DNA from: Amorphophallus konjac
Taxonomy: Eukaryota; Streptophyta; Magnoliopsida; Alismatales; Araceae
NCBI GenBank assembly: GCA_022559845.1
Contig: CM040128.1
Coordinates: 78,989,247-79,053,246, forward strand
Reading direction: 5' to 3'
Length of the DNA stretch: 64,000 nt
A program made the translations under genes and the position numbers. Position 1 is the first letter of the stretch, and the number at the start of each line of letters is the position of its first letter. Shown piece after piece: positions 56,916 through 64,000 of this stretch. The notes beneath the pieces were generated by a model. It was given only the letters and a program-made list of their open reading frames with translations. It had not been told where the DNA came from and made no database searches.

Positions 56916-58225
56916 AAAAATATCTCTGCGCGCTTCGACGGCAAGAATTAATTCTCCTAGCTCCGAACTCCGATCGAAGCGAGACTGGAAGCGTTGGAAA
57001 GAGGACTCCCAGAGCTACAACATAAAATTTTTAGAGGGGAGATCCAAAGGTCGGATTGAAAATGGTGAAGACTGTAAGATAGTTTGAGTTTAAAAAATAA
57101 CTAAAACCTCCATCAAACCAAAGGGAAACAATTGATTAAATGTTACCATAATCCCATGAAGATCAACAATGATTTTGCATCCTGAAAAACATGATAAACC
57201 AAGAGGTTAGTTGAGAATCAAACTCAAGAATCAAGCATTAACAATCTCTACAAGGGAGCTCAACATTCAAACACAAGGCGACCAAATCTTCAACAATAAA
57301 ATGCTTCATCATACAAGTGTTAACAAGTATGCCAAATGCAAAGCATGCATAATTATCATGGAACCACATTCATTCAAATGGCATTCTTGTTGACAAAAAC
57401 TAATATTCATGAAGCCTTATTTTCACGAGGAACATTGTCTTCACATGCATCTCACACATCAGTATATACCAATCATGCAAACATATTTTCTCATGAATTC
57501 TCTTGAGTACAGGGCATGTACATTCTTCCAAGTATGTTTCACAAATTCATGCACACATTAAAATCACAATAACTCTATGAATGATATGTCACTATCAGTC
57601 AATTAGAAATGTGTGTTCAGTGAACACAATCTCATAGATTAAGACCCAAAAGAAGTCATCTCCAGAAAAGCCATCTTCATGCAATTCTTTCATACAGAAG
57701 TCATTAACTCAAGCTTTTAGAGCAAAGTACACATGACCAATCATTCATCCAATGCATGAGCAATATGGAACCAACTTTCATGAAGTCTTGTATGAATATT
57801 TCAAGCCCAAAAATATTATGAAGAAAATGCATGAAAATATCCAACCAAGACGTTGAAAGCTATTAGATGAAATGAATGAAATGTAGAAGAATCATTGCAA
57901 TGCTATGAGAGAGGTAACCCCCTTTTTTCAATAAGATCTTCATTGATGCACTCCTTTGAGTTCCAAACATGAAGCATGGATTTTGATCCTGCAAATCAAA
58001 ATATTCAAGACATGAGATCCTTAAATACAAATCATTCATATAACTTTCAAACATGAACAGAGTTAACTCCCTTTAAGAAGAAGAGCTTCATTGATGGACT
58101 CCTTAAGATTTCAAGTATGAGCCATGAAGTTGTATTCCTACAAACCAACATAAATATAATCAAGTGTTCACATGACTGTCAAGAGTGAACATTAACTCCA
58201 TCAACTCATCAACTCAAGATATAAC

Positions 58226-58350
58226 ACATGTTGCTGAATGAACCACATACACACACAAACACAATCGTTTTGATATCATTGAAACCAAACACCACCTAGG
58301 GGATGCAACAATCTCCCCCTTTTTGATGATGACAAAACGATGTGTGTGAT
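58226..58350 (-). promoter_or_regulatory. SIRE-C polypurine tract with flanking inverted repeat
   Basis: Antisense tract tctccccctttttg (58312-58325). Inverted arms (aatcgttttgatatcattg near 58263 and tgatgatgacaaaacgatg near 58325-58343) span the LTR edge. Confidence 0.7.
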
Positions 58351-60217
58351 AATACAGATTTTACAAACATGGGCAAACATTGAGCATACACCAATTCTTC
58401 CCTGCTCCCCAAGACAACAACAAGTATAAGGCATTGAGCATTGAGCACACACATTGAGCATACACCAATTCTTCCATGCTCCCCAAGACAACAACAAGTA
58501 TAAGGCATTGAGCATTGAGCACACACATTAAACATTCTCCCCCTTTTTGTCATCTACAAAAAGATAGAGGGTATGTGACATAAAATGAACATGTGAGGCC
58601 AAAGGATAAGTTTCCAATTTAAATGCCAATTGATGTTAAGTCGGGGCTCAACCATATGAAACCAAGTGTTGATCAAGGTAGAGGCACAAACATAGGCAAT
58701 GTCAATTCTCGAAGAGAGAGAGCCTCAAAGAGAGCATTTGTTGATCATGATACCATTTGTTGGTTGAACTCATTTTAGAATTTATGCAACATGAAGTGTT
58801 CAGAATATGCATTTCAGAATGAACGGTGCCAATTGTTGAAAAGTATGGATTTGATCAAGATGATATCATGAATGACCTATATGCGTGCTGAAAATGTCAA
58901 ATATGCAAATTAGCACTGAATATGCACTATGTGAATGCTAATCATGTAAGTTATGAAGCGATGCACAAGATGACTGATATCCTTCAAATATAAGGTTTAT
59001 GCTCAGAATTAGACTTAAGGGGAATGCATGAACATGCAAGCACACAAGCACAATCGTCATGCACACAAATATTACATATAGTAACTCCCCCTTAATGAGG
59101 CACGGGTTAAGAAAAGAGCACGTGATTCAAATTCAAGAGTATAAGACATGAAGCATAACTAAGAGATTTTGTGCATACACAACTAGGAGTACTACATAAA
59201 CCATGAATGTAGACAAATTCATAAAATACATATATCACAGAAATGCCCATGTGAAATGTGAGGCAATGACTAATGAGCTTCAAAACATATAGATTTTTAG
59301 ATTTTATAAAGAACACTAGAAGGTAATCTTCTCTCTACACTTTCACTTTAGATTCTCGACTATCGGTACCTTTGCACAACCCCTATTTAGTTTCTTTTAA
59401 AAGACTTCACCTTTCGGTGCGAGTTTCCTCATGTGTCGCAATGGGGATTCCCGACTACTTGGATTCATCACACATATGGATTTTTATTTCTCCTTTTGAC
59501 ACGAGTTTCCTCCTTTGTTTCAGGGGGGATTCCTGATTACTCGGATCCACATTCCACTTATTGAATTTTTGTGGGGTAGGCAGCTTTTTCCTCACGATTA
59601 CTCTTTAATGTCCATGTAGAGATTCAAGTTCCCTTTAGAGTGTTGGAAAGAATTTCTTAAATCCTTATCAATGAAATTCATTAAATTCATTATGTGCAAG
59701 AGTGTGAGGGTAAATTTTTATTTTGCATGTATAAAATAAATTTGACAAGACACGGCTATGACTCCCCCTAAATGTATGCACGGTCAGAAATAAATCCTCC
59801 CCCTTAATATATGACATGTATCACATATGAATAAAATCACTGCATTGTTATTTATCAAGGAGGTGAGGTCTTAGAATTTTTCAAGAAAGGTTTTATAAGA
59901 TAAATACATACACGCATGCAAGGATTTATGGAAGTATTCATACAAGCATTCATGAGTCAAGATATGCAATTATCATGAAATATATGCATATGCTCTATAT
60001 GCATGAATATGCAATATGCATCTTTTTGTCATTTTATATGCATAGTATATGAATGATATGCAAAGATGTCAATGCATTCTTTTTATGCAAGTTTTCAATT
60101 TTTGTAATGACTTGAGCATATAAGAAAAATATGAACCAGGTGAATGCATGAGATGGATTTTCAATAACATTTCAATAGCTTATAGTATCATCCACAAACC
60201 AAACAGATTTTACAGGT
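58351..60217 (-). other. SIRE-C 3' internal region, no genes recognised
   Basis: Includes a 75-bp duplication (58376-58450 and 58456-58530, core ccaattcttccctgctcccc) and antisense purine tracts near 58538, 59084, 59763 and 59797. No pol motifs found. Confidence 0.6.
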
Positions 60218-60324
60218 TCTGGTACGAGGTGGAGGTGAAGGTTCGAAAACCCAACTCACACATAGTGGGAGCTTCTAGGTGGACATAATCCACCCTTCCA
60301 CTACACACCATTTGATATACCAGA
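60218..60324 (-). other. Structured module copy C (cloverleaf-like), SIRE-C
   Basis: Closing stem TCTGGTA/TACCAGA. On the minus strand, inner hairpins are GGTGGA-TTATG-TCCACC, CTCCCAC-TAT-GTGTGAG and GGTT-TTCG-AACC, with the tail CCTCGTACCAGA. Confidence 0.75.
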
Positions 60325-60638
60325 TACCCAAATACACTCAGATGCTCATGCACTTCATATTGAAAAGTATTCAGTAGGCAAAGACATCATGTTTGGTCCT
60401 CAAAATTTTCAGATTCATTCAACCAATGAGACATGTTCATCATAGCTGAATACAAGAACAACAGATAAAGTTCAGAAACAATATTTGTCAAAGGAACAAT
60501 TCTGCATTTCAGAAATTTTACCTTCTTGAAGCAAGAATGAATTTCAGATTCAATTTGAAAGTACATGCAAATCAAAGGCAAATTGATTTCCTTCAAAACA
60601 TAAGGTTCCTTATAAGCCAAACAATTCAATTTTTGAAT

Positions 60639-60745
60639 TTTGGTACAAGGCGGAGAACATAGGTCCGAAGACCACCATCACGCTTAGTGGAAGTATCAAG
60701 TTGAACGTAGTCCAACCTTTTCTAACCACTATTTGATATACCAAA
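60639..60745 (-). other. Structured module copy D (cloverleaf-like), SIRE-C
   Basis: Closing stem TTTGGTA/TACCAAA. On the minus strand, inner hairpins are GTTGGA-CTACG-TTCAAC and GGTC-TTCG-GACC. The middle hairpin keeps CAC-TAAGC-GTG. The tail is TTCTCCGCCTTGTACCA. Confidence 0.75.
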
Positions 60746-60956
60746 TATTCATCCATTGAAGACATATGTGGCTTGTGAAGAATTTAGAGCATAACATGAG
60801 AACACACTAAAATATCATCCCAAGTCATCAAAACCATTAAATTTGACAATGAAAGAGCAAAGTTGGGATTTTACCAAGTGAGTGTGCCTTGTTCCTTTTT
60901 ATTGGAACCCCTTTCATTCTTTATTTACCTCAAGACACACTTACATCAAAGCCAAT

Positions 60957-63110
60957 TCATTCAACGGATTTGGGCACCCAAGCCTTTTTGGGTCCCAGTA
61001 TGTTAGTAGCATTGCCACTAAACACTTTCTTCTTTTTCGTTGCCATAATATCATCATTCTTCATGATCCTGCAATCCTTAATGATATGTCCATGGTTTCC
61101 ACAATAAAGGCATTGAGGAAAAATAGTTTTACCAAAAGGCTTCCTTTTAGGAGTAAAGGAATTTTCAAATCCATTCCATCTTCTATTTTCAAAAGGTCTA
61201 GATTTAACAAAATTAGACCTAGCATGCATTCTAGAAGCATGGAGATTTTCTGTTTTCAAAAATTAGCACTCTTTCATAACATGACCGTATTTCCCACAAT
61301 GGAAGCAACAAGGAGTTGTGGGTTTACGAAATGATTTTTCATTGTTTGCATGAGTGTTCGTGAATGAATTTTTCTTTTGGGATGCAAACCTTTTAGCATG
61401 GGAATCATATTCATTTCTGGATTTTCTTTGAAAGTTAAACTTAGCATTCATGGCACGATAATCATCATATTTCTTCACAAAGCAATCATACATGACATGG
61501 CCAAGTTTGTGACAATAGAAACAAGAAACATTTCTCTTTTCCTTGAAAGCATTTTGTTCATCTTTCTGTTTTGAAAAATAATTTTTCATCGTGTGGCCTA
61601 ACTTACCACAATGAAAGCAAGAACCATTTCTTTGTGATTTGAAAACATTTTTCTCTTTGCATGCAAATTTGTCATCCTCTTTCATGACAACACAATCATC
61701 CATCACATGTCCAAACACACCACAATAGAAGCATTCAACATTGAACTTCAATTTTTGAAATCTATTTGGCATGGTTGGTTTGACATTCTTCATTTTCTCA
61801 AATCTATTTTCAGAATTCTTCATTTGTGGAATTGGAGGTGGTGCTTTGGAAGTGCTTGGAATATCAGATGCATGAACAAATGAAGTTTTCAATTTGGATT
61901 CAAAAGACTTTTTGTTGACCGGGGTGTATCCAAGACCTTCTTTTTGAAAGTTCACCTTAACACCCAACATTTTATCTAAATTTTCCTTTCCTTTAACAAA
62001 TCTAGACAAATCATCTTTTAAGCTTTACACTTCTTCTTCAAGAGCAGAAACATGCAATTCGGCACTCGTGATTCCTTCTTCACATGCACAAACTTTCTCA
62101 TTCAACAAGCAATTCACAGATTTGAAGCTTTCATTTTCATCCTTGAGTTCTTTATTTTCAACATTCATGGAATGTAGTTTTTCAGTCAATTTCTCAAGGA
62201 CTTTCTCAGTTTCAACAAGTTTTGAAATCCTAGCAAGCATTTGTTCATTTTCAGATTTCAACAAAGCATTTTACTTTTCAAGTTTATCAGAGCTTTTCAA
62301 CCTACTTTCAAGTAGAGAAATCTGAATTAGCATAGCACCATTATGCTTTTTGAGCTCCTCATTTTCAATCATGATCCTCTTGTTGTCAATTTCATTGTCA
62401 AGCAATTTATCAAACATTTTATCATCATTAGAAAGAGATGCTAGCTTATTTTTAAGATGTTTTTGTGTTTCTTCAAGCAATGAAATCTTAGACAACAAGT
62501 GTTTATTTTGATAAAGCAAATCATGAGAATCATTATCAATTTCAAGAGCAGTATTAGATTTTCTAAACATCTCAAGATCCTCATTCATACAAGACATCTC
62601 ATCTGAAAATAATTCAGCTTTGGATTCTAGAAGTTCTTTTTCATATTCTAGGTTCTCAATCTTTGACTCCAAAGTTTTACAATTTTCACAGGAAGGATTA
62701 TCATGCACATTCTCATTAATCTTCCTTTTCAAGGTTTTATTTTCAGATTTGAGTTTCTTGCATTTGTCATACACCGTAGAATATGCCATTCCTCAATAGA
62801 GAGTTCTTCGGATTCAAAATTTACCTCATCATAATTTTCTTCATTGAGTTGATCATCATTGTCGGCCATGAGATAATTTTATCCTTCCATCTCTTGAGCT
62901 TTGATCAACTGATCCATGAGCTCCTTGGCCATTCTACAAGAAGAAACAAATGGAAACATATGAGTATCAATGGCTCCTTTCAATAAATTTAAGACAATGA
63001 CATTTTCATGGTTTTTCAATTTATCTTGACTAGACCACTTGGTCTTATCTAGAGGCAATTCATCGACATGTGCTCAACAGAAAAATTCATGATTGTAGAA
63101 TGCACTAGGA
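60957..63110 (-). pseudogene. gag: SIRE-C Gag polyprotein, decayed
   Basis: In sense order: an N-terminal part near 63070-62880 (ELPLDKTKWSSQDKLK, then FPFVSSCRMAKELMDQL), a long coiled coil (62789-62025), then five knuckle units: CFYCGVFGHVMDDC, CFHCGKLGHTMKNY, CFYCHKLGHVMYDC, CCFHCGKYGHVMKEC and CLYCGNHGHIIKDC. It ends LGPKKAWVPKSVE at 60957. Stops lie near 62790, 62268, 62010 and 61260. Only the second knuckle has lost its last Cys. No protease or integrase follows the GPK motif. Confidence 0.85.
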
Positions 63111-63150
63111 TCACTCTGTAGATCGTGAGATCTAGGGACAGCAGAGCCTT

Positions 63151-63163
63151 GCTCTGATACCAA
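63151..63163 (-). promoter_or_regulatory. SIRE-C primer binding site
   Basis: Antisense gctctgataccaa next to the LTR, i.e. TTGGTATCAGAGC, complementary to initiator Met tRNA. Confidence 0.85.
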
Positions 63164-63164
63164 T

Positions 63165-64000
63165 TGTTGGGTCCCGTAGTGCAGGAACACGGATCTAGAG
63201 GGGGGGGTGAATAGATCCTACTACTAAAAACTATGACCGATTAAAAACATAAACAAGCGCACAGCGGAATTAACAACCTTGACGAGATTGAAGATTACCC
63301 TCAAGCAAGATGATTGAATTCTCTCAATCTCACCGGTCACACATGATTAGGATAAACACATTAAGCTATTAAACATAACAAGGCAAATCACAATGCAAAT
63401 CATAGGACACTGAGATTTTTAAGGTGGTTCGGGACCACGACGGGCTCCCTACGTCCACCCCTCACCAAACCCGGTGAGGCTTCACTCGGGGAAAAATCCC
63501 CAACACGGAGACGACGCTCCAAACACACACGGATACGGAGATGAAGTCTCCCACATGATCCGACGATCGGATCACAAACACACACACGATCCAACGACCG
63601 GATCACAACACACACACGATCCGACGACCGGATCACAACACACACACACACACATGCTGCAACAATCGCAGCACAATGACACAAACACGATCGCACGAAG
63701 GCGATTAAACACGACCGTATACACAAATGGTCACACACACAAATATCTCTAATGTTCAGAAAATAAACACAAATATTCAAGCATGCTCAAACCCAAAATA
63801 CAGATCATAGAACATATCACAAAGAACTGATAGAAGACATAGAAGTGATCCCCCTTTGTTCTTCAAGGCCGGTTGATGATGTTCCTTGAACCACGAGTTG
63901 GAGAGAAGCCAGATGAAGACGTTTCTTGCGTCCTCTTGATCCTCTCTTCGATCCGCACCTTTTCTTCTTCTTCCACGATCTCCAGATCTTCACGGAAGTA
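63165..64000 (-). repeat. SIRE-C 5' LTR, cut by window end
   Basis: Repeats 55446 onward with few differences, except that the (AC)n run and one GATCCG hairpin unit are shorter. Confidence 0.92.

Noticed and set aside
60183..60200. Possible RT motif VWFVDDT on the minus strand in SIRE-C
   Set aside because: Surrounding residues do not match Copia RT on either side; too short to call.

Overview
The window is a stack of nested LTR retrotransposons from a plant nuclear genome. The host is probably an angiosperm with a large, repeat-rich genome. This rests on a Tat/Ogre-type Ty3/Gypsy element, a chromodomain Tekay/Del-type Ty3/Gypsy element, three Sirevirus-type Ty1/Copia elements, initiator-Met-tRNA primer sites, TATA-driven LTRs and spliceable antisense reading frames. 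I found no cellular gene, rRNA, tRNA or CRISPR array.

Layout. (1) Positions 1-41151 are one Tat-lineage element. Its 5' LTR is cut by the window start (1-1382) and its 3' LTR is 39375-41151. It carries a decayed gag-pro-RT-RNaseH-aRNaseH-integrase reading frame (2760-30330). After pol come 9 kb with an A-rich tandem array, fields of 19-20 nt hairpins, and two antisense intron-containing genes (32183-33628 and 34552-37936). The larger has seven phase-0 exons and a plant-mobile-domain-like region. (2) Two younger elements sit in the Tat coding region in reverse orientation. A gag-only Sirevirus, SIRE-B (2869-12431, target duplication ccctc), split gag. A Tekay-like chromovirus with a large internal deletion (15161-25263, target duplication acacg) split the protease inside its DTG triad. 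(3) The Tat element had itself inserted into the 5' LTR of another Sirevirus, SIRE-A. Only the last 220 bp of that LTR remain here (41152-41371), followed by gag, an RT relic, a long non-coding 3' region and a full 3' LTR (47139-49420). (4) SIRE-A lies in an older Gypsy element with decayed gag (49421-54328). That gag was also hit by a 1.4-kb LTR-like element (51899-53334) and by a Tat-like LTR (54329-55445). (5) The Tat-like LTR is interrupted by a third gag-only Sirevirus, SIRE-C, in reverse orientation (55446 to beyond the window end).

Main points for a second look. (a) An antisense, multi-intron gene cassette inside the Tat element. (b) A 94-109 nt cloverleaf-like module present twice in SIRE-A and twice in SIRE-C, with compensatory changes in its closing stem and inner stems. 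(c) Families of short hairpins with fixed outer arms and covarying inner stems, in the non-coding parts of unrelated elements. Symmetric CGG-CCG boxes are already known from Sirevirus LTRs; the same design in a Tat and a chromovirus element is less expected. (d) Decay of the Tat genes almost wholly by C-to-T nonsense changes, with few frameshifts. All boundaries were read by eye. LTR ages, fold energies and homology searches were not computed.
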